Assembly (NCBI GenBank): GCA_963842455.1
Contig: CAWJHE010000006.1
Span: forward strand, 124,001 to 188,000
DNA: 64,000 nt
From: CAWJHE01 sp963842455
Lineage (GTDB): Bacteria > Chloroflexota > Anaerolineae > Anaerolineales > UBA4823
Direction: 5' to 3'
This document shows positions 1-8,142 of this stretch, piece after piece (position 1 is the stretch's first letter; each line of letters begins with the position of its first letter). The notes beneath the pieces were generated by a model. It ran no database searches. It had not been told where the DNA came from and saw nothing but the letters and a program-made list of their open reading frames with translations. The position numbers and the translations under genes are program-made.

Positions 1-303
1 CTCGTAGCGAATGCGCACCCCGGTTTTGACGCCGGTATCGACCACCAACGGGTCTTTGCCCAGGTATTTACTACAGGCTTCGATAAATTTTCCCGTCAAC
101 GGAGGGACAACAGATGCCATGCAAATTCCCTCGATGGCTTCTGGTTGGATACCCGCATGGGTGAGCAGACCCAGGAATTGCAGCCCGTATTCATCGGGCA
201 TCCGATCGTGTACGGTCGCCAGCCGCCAGCGCGGTCCAAGCTCATCTTGCACGTATAAGCCCAATGTAACATTGGTATTGCCAATATCGATAGTCAGCAA
301 CAT
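1..303 (-). CDS. coaX: Type III pantothenate kinase CoaX, N-terminal part (runs off the window)
   Basis: Phosphorylates pantothenate to 4'-phosphopantothenate, the first step from pantothenate to CoA, in the cytoplasm. The first 101 residues are visible. They begin MLLTIDIGNTNVTLGLY, which holds the DIGNTN phosphate-binding motif (residues 6-11) typical of the ASKHA-fold type III kinases, followed by a matching SVVPPLTGKF segment near residue 65. The ATG at 303-301 is preceded by GGAGG seven bases upstream, a strong ribosome binding site. It lies 15 bases after the reconstructed panC stop, so it is the last visible gene of panB-panE-panC-coaX. The C-terminal part lies beyond position 1. Identification is firm; only the end is missing. 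Confidence 0.93.
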   Translation of the reverse strand, partial: MLLTIDIGNTNVTLGLYVQDELGPRWRLATVHDRMPDEYGLQFLGLLTHAGIQPEAIEGICMASVVPPLTGKFIEACSKYLGKDPLVVDTGVKTGVRIRYE

Positions 304-318
304 AGAATTTCCTCCGGG

Positions 319-1160
319 TTATTCGCCGATGATCCTGTTGTCGATCAGGCGGGTCTTTCCGATAAATACTGCCATAGAAAGCAAAGCCGTCTCCCTGAAT
401 CTCACCCAGGATTTCCTGCAATGTCAGTGGGTTGGCGCAGGAGAAGTATTGTAGTTTGGCCAGGGGTTCTTCTGCAATGATCTGCTGCACGAGCTGGCGC
501 AGATTTTCCGCTTGTCGTTCGCCATCCGCATAAGCCTGGCTTGCCAGGGATAACGAACGAAAAAGGACTGTTGCTGCCTGGCGTTCTTCAGGATTCAAGT
601 ACACATTGCGGCTGGACATTGCCAGGCCATCTGCCTCGCGCACGATGGGGCAGACCACGATCTCGAAGGTTGAAATTCAGGTCCTTGACCATCTGACGGA
701 TCACGGCTACCTGTTGGGCGTCTTTTTGACCAAAATAGGCTTTATCAGGCTGCACAGCGTTGAATAGCTTGGCGACCACCGTGGTGACGCCGCGGAAGTG
801 ACCCGGACGCATGGCGCCTTCCAGCGGTTGAGTGATCTCTTCCACCGTAACCCAGGTCTGGTAACCCGGCGGGTACATCTCTTCGGCGGTGGGCGTCCAA
901 ACCAGGTCGACGCCGGCCTGCTCCAAAAGTCTAAGATCACGTTCCAGATCTCGCGGGTAGGAGGCCAGGTCTTCATTGGGGCCAAACTGGCTGGGATTAA
1001 CAAAGATGCTGGCTGCTACGCTGGCGCATTCGGAACGGGCAGTTTGGGCAAGAGACAGATGTCCCTGATGCAGATAGCCCATAGTGGGCACCAGTCCGAG
1101 CTGGCCTGGCAAGTTGCGGAGGGCAGCGCGTAATTCTTCCAGTGTTGTGACTGTCTTCAT
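319..1160 (-). CDS. panC: Pantoate-beta-alanine ligase PanC, split by two apparent frameshifts
   Basis: Condenses pantoate with beta-alanine using ATP to make pantothenate. Residues 25-34 (PTMGYLHQGH) carry the HIGH-type nucleotide motif. FGQKDAQQ and, after the first frameshift, AMSSRNVYL (KMSKS-like loop) follow. Two single-base insertions break the frame: near 665 (LNFNL should continue EIVVCPIVRE) and near 387 (EIQGD should continue ALLSMAVFIGKTRLID). Removing one base at each gives 279 residues and a stop at 319-321, the usual PanC length with the conserved C-terminal IGKTRLID. The ATG overlaps the panE stop (ATGA). No other stops or substitutions suggest decay, so sequencing error is the simpler explanation, although a real pseudogene cannot be excluded from sequence alone. 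Confidence 0.88.
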
Positions 1161-2134
1161 GGTAGATTGTTTCCTTCCAAGATTAAATCAGAAGACGCTT
1201 GGGGTGGATGCAACGCCTGGATCAGATGCCAAAAGGTGCGATTGATCGGCGTGGGTATACCTGCTGTTTCTCCTGCGCGGACCACTGCACCGCAAATCGC
1301 ATCAATTTCTGTGGGCGTACCTCGTTGCACATCCTGGAGCATGGACGAGAAATTTGGCGCAGTACGGTAAGCCGTGTCCTCAACCGCTGCGATGGGGTCG
1401 GGATAGGGCAGGTCGATCCCCAGGCTGGCTGCTACGCTGGCTGTTTCCTGGGCGGCGGATCGCAGCAGGGTGCGAGCGTCTGGGCGTTCCAATAATTCCC
1501 CGTTGGGTATGCGCAACAAGGCTGTCAGGGGATTGATGGCTGCGTTGATTACCAGTTTGCCCCATAATAAAGACTGTGTATTTTCGGTGATTTCGAGCTG
1601 GAATTGAGCCTGGCTCAGGTATTTTAGCAGACGAGCAAGACGGGGGTGCTGGCCGACGAAGATGGGGCCCTCACCAGCTGGTTCTACCATGCCTGGTTTG
1701 ATTTGGGTCGCGCCAAGCGTAGTTACACCGACACACACACGCTGCTCGCCCAGGTGTTTCTCGTAAAGTTCCTGGTTACCGATCCCATTTTGCAGGGTTA
1801 GCAGCAATCCATCATAGGCCAGGCAGTCGATCAGTTGTGCGGCAGTTCGCTCTGTTTGCCAGGACTTCACCAGGGCAATGGCATAGGGGATATCTTTGAG
1901 GATGGAATGGTCAGAGAAAATTTGCACTGGGAAGGTGCGCAAGTTGTTGTCGCTGTCGATCATGCGTACACCGAACTGGCGGATAGCATTGACACCTTCT
2001 TTCCAACTGCCCAGCATTGCTATGGGAATGCCGGCAGCCGAAAGGCGCGCAGCAAACAGGCAAGCCATAGCCCCACTGCCGACGATTAATGTTTGGATGT
2101 CTTGCTCAGGTTGCGGTGATCGCCTTTTTGCCAT
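1157..2134 (-). CDS. panE: 2-dehydropantoate 2-reductase (ketopantoate reductase)
   Basis: NADPH-dependent reduction of ketopantoate to pantoate, second step of pantothenate synthesis. 325 residues, typical length. An N-terminal Rossmann fold starts at residue 15 with VGSGAMAC (GxGxxA). LVKSWQT and LTLQNGIGN mark the cofactor domain, and LLWGKLVINAAINPLTAL carries the catalytic lysine and the Asn/Ser-type substrate region of the ApbA/PanE C-terminal helical domain. The ATG at 2134 is preceded by AGGAGG at good spacing. The stop overlaps the panC start (ATGA), so translation is probably coupled. About 13 extra residues precede the Rossmann fold, which is mildly long but harmless. Confidence 0.95.
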   Translation of the reverse strand: MAKRRSPQPEQDIQTLIVGSGAMACLFAARLSAAGIPIAMLGSWKEGVNAIRQFGVRMIDSDNNLRTFPVQIFSDHSILKDIPYAIALVKSWQTERTAAQLIDCLAYDGLLLTLQNGIGNQELYEKHLGEQRVCVGVTTLGATQIKPGMVEPAGEGPIFVGQHPRLARLLKYLSQAQFQLEITENTQSLLWGKLVINAAINPLTALLRIPNGELLERPDARTLLRSAAQETASVAASLGIDLPYPDPIAAVEDTAYRTAPNFSSMLQDVQRGTPTEIDAICGAVVRAGETAGIPTPINRTFWHLIQALHPPQASSDLILEGNNLP

Positions 2135-2252
2135 GGTTCCTCCTGGAAAGTAACTACTTTAGATAGAATATTGCTTTGGCGTTTCATCAGGAAACCAACG
2201 CCCATTTGCCAGGGATTTACTCCTGATAACTGAAAGGTCAATCGCTTAGGAA

Positions 2253-3152
2253 TCATGCATGCTTATCCAAATTCAGATTAGCTAACAATGCCTGCCACTC
2301 AGCTTCTTCCATTTCAATCGTGTGTTCTTTGGCAGGGAAATTTCCCTGTTCCACATCTTCTTTATAAGACTGAATGGCTTTTAGCATGGTTTCATACAGA
2401 TGGTTATATTGTTTTGCAAAACGGGGTGTAAAGCGATCGAAAATCCCTAGCAGGTCGTGAATGACCAACACCTGACCGTCGCAAGCTGGTCCAGCTCCAA
2501 TACCGATGGTGGGAATATCCAGCTTTTGGCTGACCAAACCTGCCAGTTGGGCAGGAATCGATTCCAAAACCAGGGAAAAGCATCCAGCTTCTTGAAGCGC
2601 CAGGGCATCTTCCAATAAGCGTTGGGCTGGCGCTGATTGGCGGGCTTGTGGACGAAAGCCGCCAAACTGGTGGATGCTCTGAGGCGTCAATCCCAGGTGC
2701 CCCATCACCGGAATCCCGGCTTGGGTAATTGCCCGGATGGCATCGATGCGCTCTCGCCCGCCTTCTAGCTTTACAGCGCCCATACCGGCTTCTTGCAGAA
2801 AGCGCCCGGCATTGCGTACCGCTTCACTTACCGAGACCTGGTAGGATAGGAAGGGCATATCGCCAACGAGCAAGGCTAAGTGTGCACCGCGTGCCACTGC
2901 TTTGGCATGGTGCAACATGTCTTCCATGGTTACCGGCAAAGTATTCTCGTAACCTAAAACTACCATGCCGAGCGAATCACCCACCAGGATGATATCAATA
3001 CCAGCCTGATCAACTGCCTGTGCGGTGAAGAAATCATAAGCGGTCAGCATACTGATCATTTCCTGGCGCGATTTTTTCTGGCGCAGGGTATTCAGTGTGA
3101 CTTTTTTGCGGTTGGGAGTCGATGTGTTGGAAAGAACGGGTTGTGTGGACAT
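2253..3152 (-). CDS. panB: 3-methyl-2-oxobutanoate hydroxymethyltransferase
   Basis: Transfers a hydroxymethyl group from 5,10-methylene-THF to alpha-ketoisovalerate to give ketopantoate, the committed step of pantothenate synthesis. 299 residues. Visible family signatures are SMLTAYDFFTA (34-44), the metal/substrate segment VGDSLGMVVLG (57-67), VGDMPF (96-101), KLEGG (128-132), and the ESIPAQLA region with the catalytic glutamate. The first 17 residues are a variable extension. The ATG follows AAAGGAGG at optimal spacing. It is the first gene of the pan/coaX group; a TATAAT at 3244-3249 upstream may be its promoter. Confidence 0.96.
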   Translation of the reverse strand: MSTQPVLSNTSTPNRKKVTLNTLRQKKSRQEMISMLTAYDFFTAQAVDQAGIDIILVGDSLGMVVLGYENTLPVTMEDMLHHAKAVARGAHLALLVGDMPFLSYQVSVSEAVRNAGRFLQEAGMGAVKLEGGRERIDAIRAITQAGIPVMGHLGLTPQSIHQFGGFRPQARQSAPAQRLLEDALALQEAGCFSLVLESIPAQLAGLVSQKLDIPTIGIGAGPACDGQVLVIHDLLGIFDRFTPRFAKQYNHLYETMLKAIQSYKEDVEQGNFPAKEHTIEMEEAEWQALLANLNLDKHA

Positions 3153-3243
3153 GGTACCCTCCTTTGTTTGGTAGAGTCCATTGTGAAATGGATTTATTTC
3201 TTGAGATCGCTGTCCCGGTTCAGATCATCCAGGCAGCCTCATC

Positions 3244-3249
3244 ATTATA
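3244..3249 (-). promoter_or_regulatory. Candidate -10 box for the panB-panE-panC-coaX operon
   Basis: Read on the minus strand, this is a perfect TATAAT within the 121-base gap between the sulfotransferase stop (3274) and the panB start (3152). It would put the transcription start near 3236, giving a leader of about 85 bases. No good -35 is seen 16-18 bases upstream, so this rests on the -10 alone. Confidence 0.4.
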
Positions 3250-3273
3250 TCGCTTAAAACCTGGCAGCAGTCC

Positions 3274-4005
3274 CTATCGTTCGTAACCCATGCGATCCAG
3301 GTAATCACCGAAGGTTTCAGAAAGGATCGCTTGTTGTTCAGGGCTCATCTTGCGCCGGAAGCGTCCGATTTTACCATGGCTGAAATGCAGACCCTTCTGC
3401 TCGCTGGAAGCGCTTTCTGGGCGATAGCGTTCAATCACCTGGGTGTAAGGCGCTTGTTGCGGGTTGAGTTTGAGGAATTGGGCCAGCCTGACAGCCTGTG
3501 TCTCGTAGTCGGTGAGCAGGCTCTCGTAGCGCACAGCCAAAGCATGCTGGCAGCTCATCCAGCCTTCGGAGATCGCCACGTAACTGCGCATAAATTCCAG
3601 GGCGGTTTCGAAATCGACCAGGGAGGAGAAAGCATTTTCTCGACCTTGCCCCCGGGCGCGCTGCCCGTTTTCCATGGCAGACAGCATGGCATCCCGCGGG
3701 TCGCGGTAGATGTAGGTGGGCAAGATGGCTCCTCGCCGGATCAGGTTCAGGACAATGGGGGTTGGACCTGCATGGGCTTTGATGACAAAGGTGTTGCCCA
3801 GCAGCGAAGGCAGCCATACCGCCAATGTGCGCCGCACGGTGAATGCGCCAATATTACAGTTGACTTCGGTAAGAATTTTTTGCAGCCGGTAGCGCTGGCG
3901 GATGTGTTTCGCGTCTTGCGCACCGCTGGCAAGCACAAGGTCATTGGTCAGGTTATAAAACCAGCCGGAACCTGCACGCGGCATGCCTATGGATAGGATA
4001 ATCAT
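3274..4005 (-). CDS. Sulfotransferase family protein
   Basis: Probable PAPS-dependent sulfotransferase acting on a glycan or other alcohol acceptor. 243 residues. The 5'-phosphosulfate loop is SIGMPRAGSGWF (5-16). The 3'-phosphate motif is YIYRDPRDAMLSA (98-110). A C-terminal GKIGRFRRKMSPEQ segment matches the RxxGxxxxW/F PAPS-contact region seen in carbohydrate sulfotransferases. It lies between the pan operon and a divergent YtxH gene, far from the three other sulfotransferases of the window, and has its own promoter with no room for a leader. The acceptor cannot be read from the sequence. Confidence 0.8.
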   Translation of the reverse strand: MIILSIGMPRAGSGWFYNLTNDLVLASGAQDAKHIRQRYRLQKILTEVNCNIGAFTVRRTLAVWLPSLLGNTFVIKAHAGPTPIVLNLIRRGAILPTYIYRDPRDAMLSAMENGQRARGQGRENAFSSLVDFETALEFMRSYVAISEGWMSCQHALAVRYESLLTDYETQAVRLAQFLKLNPQQAPYTQVIERYRPESASSEQKGLHFSHGKIGRFRRKMSPEQQAILSETFGDYLDRMGYER

Positions 4006-4012
4006 AGCGCTT

Positions 4013-4040
4013 ATTATACAGGTGGATTTGTTTTTTGCAA
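4013..4040 (-). promoter_or_regulatory. Promoter for a leaderless sulfotransferase mRNA
   Basis: On the minus strand, TTGCAA (4040-4035), a 16-base spacer and TATAAT (4018-4013) form a good sigma-70-like promoter. Only seven bases separate the -10 box from the ATG at 4005. Transcription would therefore start at or one base before the start codon, with no Shine-Dalgarno site, which fits a leaderless message. Confidence 0.6.
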
Positions 4041-4186
4041 CTACCTGAAATTATTCACGTATTATAATTAGGGCATATTTGTAGTTCAAATAGAAAATGG
4101 TTTACTTCTGGTCTGTTAAACCACTAAGAAAGCCATGTTTCGCTTAGGTATTAAAAAATCGTTCATTATTTCTGAGGAGGTTCATC

Positions 4187-4405
4187 ATGAAATTCGTACG
4201 TTTCCTGGAAGGTTTTTTACTGGGCAGTCTGGCTGGCGCAGTGGCTGCCATCCTGTTCGCGCCTGAATCGGGTGAGGAATTGCGTCTACAATTCAAACAT
4301 GAGATAGAACGGGTTCGCGGCGAAGTACAATCGGCAGCTGTAGAAAGGCGTGCCGAGTTGGAAGAGCAACTTGCCGCGCTGCGCACGCCACGCCGGGCAG
4401 AGTAA
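4187..4405 (+). CDS. Small YtxH-domain membrane protein
   Basis: The only convincing plus-strand gene. 72 residues: a hydrophobic, glycine-rich N-terminus with a single membrane segment (about 8-25), the GSLAGAVAAILFAPESGEE signature of YtxH/general-stress proteins (12-30), then a charged, probably coiled-coil tail. AGGAGG six bases before the ATG supports the start. An ATTATAAT palindrome at 4061-4068 could serve as its -10. It is convergent with the metalloprotease gene, ending 20 bases from that gene's stop. YtxH proteins are linked to cell-envelope stress, but the molecular role is unknown. Confidence 0.8.
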   Translation: MKFVRFLEGFLLGSLAGAVAAILFAPESGEELRLQFKHEIERVRGEVQSAAVERRAELEEQLAALRTPRRAE

Positions 4406-4424
4406 CTTTTTTCACCGGATCTGA

Positions 4425-6551
4425 TTAAGGTTGGATGGTTACCTGGTAGCCAGCTTTTTGCCGGGTATGGCGGCTGGCGCCAGATACCACCAGGATTACC
4501 TCATCTACCTGTTTGCCAAGCTGTAGGGGGATGACAGCCTTGTTTTCTGCATTTAGATCAACAGTTATTATGCTGGTTTCCTCGCCGGCATAAATCAGAG
4601 ACACGATAAATTTCTGTGGAAGGATGTTTTGGATGCGGACAAAGCCTTGTGCTTTCCAGCCACCGTCATCCTGTTCGAAATCCGTGAAATAGCCGATCTC
4701 TGGAATTTTCACATCATCCAGTAAGAAACCTTCGTGGTAAGCTGCCGTGTCGGTGATGTATTCAAAGCGTAAGTACACTTGTTTGCCGGAAAATTGGGAC
4801 AGGTCGATGCTCTCTTGAATCCATAGGGGGGCTTCTTGATTTGTCCCCTGGCCGCTTTGGCCGTTATAAGCCCAGCCGAAACTATTCCCGCTTGGATTTT
4901 CAGGTGTACCTGACGGCGTAGTCAGGATTTGCCAGTTTATTCCATCAGTGGAGGCCATCAGGTACAGGTAATCGTAGTCGTTTTCGATATCGAACCAAGT
5001 CCAGTAGTTGAGAGTTAAATCTCCTTGGTGTTGGCTGAAATCGAAGGAACGCGTCAGGCTCATGGTTGATTCATCACCGGTGGTAGAGTAGAAAGCGTAT
5101 GAACCAGATTGGAACTGAGTAGGCAGAACCGGAACTTCTGCCTGGCCTTCAAAGATCAGAGTGAAATCCCTCTTGCAGCGGATGCGGATATAGTCGACGC
5201 CATATTGGCTAACGTCTTGAGACGAAAGCACGGCTGGACAGTTACGTACGGTTTCGGCAGCCGGCGGATCAGGCAGATCTGGCAGGCTGGGGAAAGCAAA
5301 GCGACCATCCTGGATGCGTTCATCCTGCAGCCAGGATGCAATCACCCAATCGCGAAAGATATCATCGGCTGAAAGTCTGGAACCGCTCAGCTTGTCGCTC
5401 AATTCATTTTCTGCCAACACCTGGTCCAGGCTATCTAAACCGTTCTCCGGATGCATTGCCAGAGCTCGGGTGATTTGCTCGCCAAACCTGTCGAGGATAT
5501 AAGCGCTGAAAAGAAAGGCTGAACCGTAATTGGCGGTCTGGTTGGTATTGTGAGTGGACCAGTAATTGAGCTGAAGATCCGGTGCGTTAAGATAGGCTCG
5601 TTCAGAACGCCCAGCGCTATAGCCGTTGATCTGCATTGCCAGATTAGATAAACCTTCGTTTAGCCAGGTCTCTTCATTTCGGTCGGTGTACCAGTGGATC
5701 ATGTGTTGAAACTCGTGCGCCAATACACCGTAGGTGTATTCTTCGTCTAGCTCCAGAATATCGGCGCTCAGCAGGAACATTTCATGGCCGTTGGATGACT
5801 CGCGTACAATGGGCAGATAGGAATCGGCAGACGAAAAATAGCCTGCCACGCTGCGTCCTATTCCTTTGGCGTAAAGAATATACAGATGCGGGTCGTTATC
5901 TACGCCTGGGGTCCACTCGCTGCCGAAGAAGGCGCGTGTGTTCGGATAGATATCTCGTTCAAAGGTCTCAACCAGTTTCTTTAGGTCGTTTCGAGAAAAG
6001 GATGAAACCCGGTTATCGATCCAGAAATAGACATGCTCAGTTTCGTATTGCAGTGTTGCCTGGACCTGGAAATTTTCGTTGGTATCGTTATCCATAACCC
6101 AGAAAGTCTTCTGATCGCCTGACTGGTAAAGTATCGGCAGTCCGTCTAGCTGCCGGGGAAGCTCAAATTGCCCATTCAAACGGGAGCTTATTTCAAATAC
6201 ATCGAATAGCTGCGGATTGCTATTTTCGAAGGTTAATAGGGTCTCTTGCGCTGGGCTGAGGAAAGCTGCGGGTTGCCCTTCGCCAGGCGGCAAAACACTG
6301 GCAGCAGGGCTGGGAGCGTCAGGCGTAAGATGAGGTGCAGAGCCGGTGACGGTGGCTTGAAGAGGTGTTTGTGACGGCTCATTATTTAGAGCAGAGAGGG
6401 TTGAATCCACCACAGGTGTTGGGCTGGTGGTGAGATTGGACACCCAATCAGGTAGGTAGACGCCTGTATTCGCTAGCCTGCAGGCGCAGGCGTTGATGGC
6501 AAAAAGCAAGGCTAAGACTGCCAGGATGATCCATAGTTTCTTGAAATTCAA
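4425..6551 (-). CDS. Secreted or lipid-anchored metalloprotease-like protein with beta-sandwich C-terminus
   Basis: 708 residues. Residues 1-22 form a signal peptide ending INAC, a loose lipobox, so it may be a lipoprotein. A Pro/Ser/Thr-rich linker covers about 40-100. The catalytic zinc motif is HEFQH (279-283), followed 15 residues later by WLNEG (296-300). This HExxH plus downstream Glu spacing is that of gluzincins. From about residue 480 a DYDYLYLMAS/GFLLDDV region resembles the beta-sandwich (MAM/immune-inhibitor-A-like) domains of secreted peptidases. The start is TTG at 6551 with GGAG ten bases upstream. Likely extracellular proteolysis; the substrate is unknown. It is not obviously linked to the glycan genes. 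Confidence 0.75.
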   Translation of the reverse strand: MNFKKLWIILAVLALLFAINACACRLANTGVYLPDWVSNLTTSPTPVVDSTLSALNNEPSQTPLQATVTGSAPHLTPDAPSPAASVLPPGEGQPAAFLSPAQETLLTFENSNPQLFDVFEISSRLNGQFELPRQLDGLPILYQSGDQKTFWVMDNDTNENFQVQATLQYETEHVYFWIDNRVSSFSRNDLKKLVETFERDIYPNTRAFFGSEWTPGVDNDPHLYILYAKGIGRSVAGYFSSADSYLPIVRESSNGHEMFLLSADILELDEEYTYGVLAHEFQHMIHWYTDRNEETWLNEGLSNLAMQINGYSAGRSERAYLNAPDLQLNYWSTHNTNQTANYGSAFLFSAYILDRFGEQITRALAMHPENGLDSLDQVLAENELSDKLSGSRLSADDIFRDWVIASWLQDERIQDGRFAFPSLPDLPDPPAAETVRNCPAVLSSQDVSQYGVDYIRIRCKRDFTLIFEGQAEVPVLPTQFQSGSYAFYSTTGDESTMSLTRSFDFSQHQGDLTLNYWTWFDIENDYDYLYLMASTDGINWQILTTPSGTPENPSGNSFGWAYNGQSGQGTNQEAPLWIQESIDLSQFSGKQVYLRFEYITDTAAYHEGFLLDDVKIPEIGYFTDFEQDDGGWKAQGFVRIQNILPQKFIVSLIYAGEETSIITVDLNAENKAVIPLQLGKQVDEVILVVSGASRHTRQKAGYQVTIQP

Positions 6552-6675
6552 TGGTTAATAACTCCAGATACCTATTTTACTTGAACCGAGAATTCCTGTA
6601 TTTGGAAGAGTGGTCTCTTTCTTTCAGGTCGTTGTGTAAATTCCGTTCGGGTTGTTAATTTTTACTCATGGTTGT

Positions 6676-8142
6676 TTATGCCTTCAGCGGCGGGTTTTGG
6701 GAAGCATCGGGTAAATGCGCTGCTGCGGTGATCAGGCCAAATGCGATCCACATATTGGGTATGGCGAAGGAATCAAAAGAGAAAATGATGATGACAAACA
6801 CCACCATGCTGAGCAGAGAACCAACCCCAATATACTTGGCTTCTGGCTTCCGGTAGAAATACAGTCTTAAGGCACAACCTAACACAGCCAGGGTAAAACT
6901 AAGGAATGTCATCAACCCCAGGATTCCAGTCTCTGCCAGCAAGCGCGCCGGCAGGTTCTTGGGGGTGATCAGCCTGTCTCTGCCTTCTGTCGGGGTGATT
7001 TGGCGGACAATTTCGGGCAGACGGTAGAATTGGGCGGGCAAGGCATCCTTGAAATAAAATGCGTAATTACCAAGCCCTACACCCAATAGAGGTTGTTCAT
7101 CGAACATGTTGAATGCGGTTTCCCAGTAAACGAAGCGCTGCTGAAAGGCGATGTACTCCAGGTAGGTTCGGTTGCGTGATTTAGCCTCAGTCCAATACCG
7201 CCACAGCCTGGAGAAATAAGGATTCTGTGAACCAACAATCACAATAATTGTGACCAGGCTTACGACTAACAAGAGCGTTTCCATAATCAGTTTTCTTCTG
7301 ACACCGCCGCTTCGACTTTCGGGTTTGACTTTGGCCTGGTGGCTTGCAGCCCGGACGATCAGGAAGCTGACCACATACAGCCCGACGGCCAGGAAGAGTC
7401 CAGTACGCGAAAAGGTGAAAAAAAGGATGCCGGTTGCCCAGGCTAGCATAACCCATTCGACTGTGATCCATTTATAACGCCAGCGAAACAGGCTGCGTTT
7501 TGAAATGACTGCCCCGAGCAGCCAGGGCAACAACAGAAAACAGATTTGTTCGGCAAACCACTTGGGCTCGTAAGTCAGCCCCGAGATACGATTGTTAAAT
7601 AACTTACGGGTGGAAACCAGGCTTTGAATCTGGTTGAGCAAGCGGAAGTAAATACTATTGAAATGGAGAATGTAAAGCGCCTGCGCAGAACCCCATAGCA
7701 AAGCCAAACCAAAGCCGGCATACAGCCAGCGTAATGAAAATTCGATATCCTTCCAATCCTTGACCAGTAAGATGACTGTCAGGTAGAAAGCCACTCCTAA
7801 TCCCAGGGTAGCCAGATTTCGTACCATGCGGTCGGCTGCACTGATGCCCAACAGACCTTCCAATTCAGTGGAGAAGGACATCAGGGAGCTTAGGAATGCA
7901 GCCAGGATAAAAGCCAGCAAGGGCAATAAAGTTCTGGGTAAGGGGCGTTTGAACAGGCGCGGCAAGGTAACCAATATTACCAGAGCGATCAGGGGGTACA
8001 TGGAGAGAGGACGCACCAAGGTTTTTCCGCCCAATTCGGCTGGGATATACGGAAAACTGGTTACAGGCAATGTGAAGAACAGCAATGCCCATAAGATTTT
8101 TATGCTGCTTTCACGGAAAGAATTCCAACGGGAAGCGATCAC
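6676..8142 (-). CDS. O-antigen polymerase/ligase-like membrane protein (Wzy/WaaL family), copy 1
   Basis: 488 residues with about 11-12 predicted membrane segments starting at residue 14. The large extracytoplasmic loop ends with FDEQPLLGVGLGNYAF, the signature of the O-antigen ligase/polymerase (Wzy_C) family. Such enzymes polymerise lipid-linked repeat units or transfer glycan to an acceptor at the outer face of the membrane. The start ATG overlaps the stop of the upstream chain-length gene (ATGA). It is clearly a paralogue of the protein at 9233-10741 (shared LPVTSFPY/F, GLTYEPKWFAEQ and GVGLGNYAFYF blocks). Whether it polymerises or ligates cannot be decided by sequence. Confidence 0.8.
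   Translation of the reverse strand: MIASRWNSFRESSIKILWALLFFTLPVTSFPYIPAELGGKTLVRPLSMYPLIALVILVTLPRLFKRPLPRTLLPLLAFILAAFLSSLMSFSTELEGLLGISAADRMVRNLATLGLGVAFYLTVILLVKDWKDIEFSLRWLYAGFGLALLWGSAQALYILHFNSIYFRLLNQIQSLVSTRKLFNNRISGLTYEPKWFAEQICFLLLPWLLGAVISKRSLFRWRYKWITVEWVMLAWATGILFFTFSRTGLFLAVGLYVVSFLIVRAASHQAKVKPESRSGGVRRKLIMETLLLVVSLVTIIVIVGSQNPYFSRLWRYWTEAKSRNRTYLEYIAFQQRFVYWETAFNMFDEQPLLGVGLGNYAFYFKDALPAQFYRLPEIVRQITPTEGRDRLITPKNLPARLLAETGILGLMTFLSFTLAVLGCALRLYFYRKPEAKYIGVGSLLSMVVFVIIIFSFDSFAIPNMWIAFGLITAAAHLPDASQNPPLKA

Noticed and set aside
319..1160. Programmed ribosomal frameshifting in panC and other genes
   Set aside because: No slippery heptamer with a downstream structure is shared, the shift sites differ, and insertions and deletions both occur, mostly in plain homopolymers.
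3331..3996. 221-codon plus-strand open frame opposite the sulfotransferase
   Set aside because: It lies wholly antisense to a gene with clear PAPS motifs, has no ribosome site or recognisable domain, and is a composition shadow.
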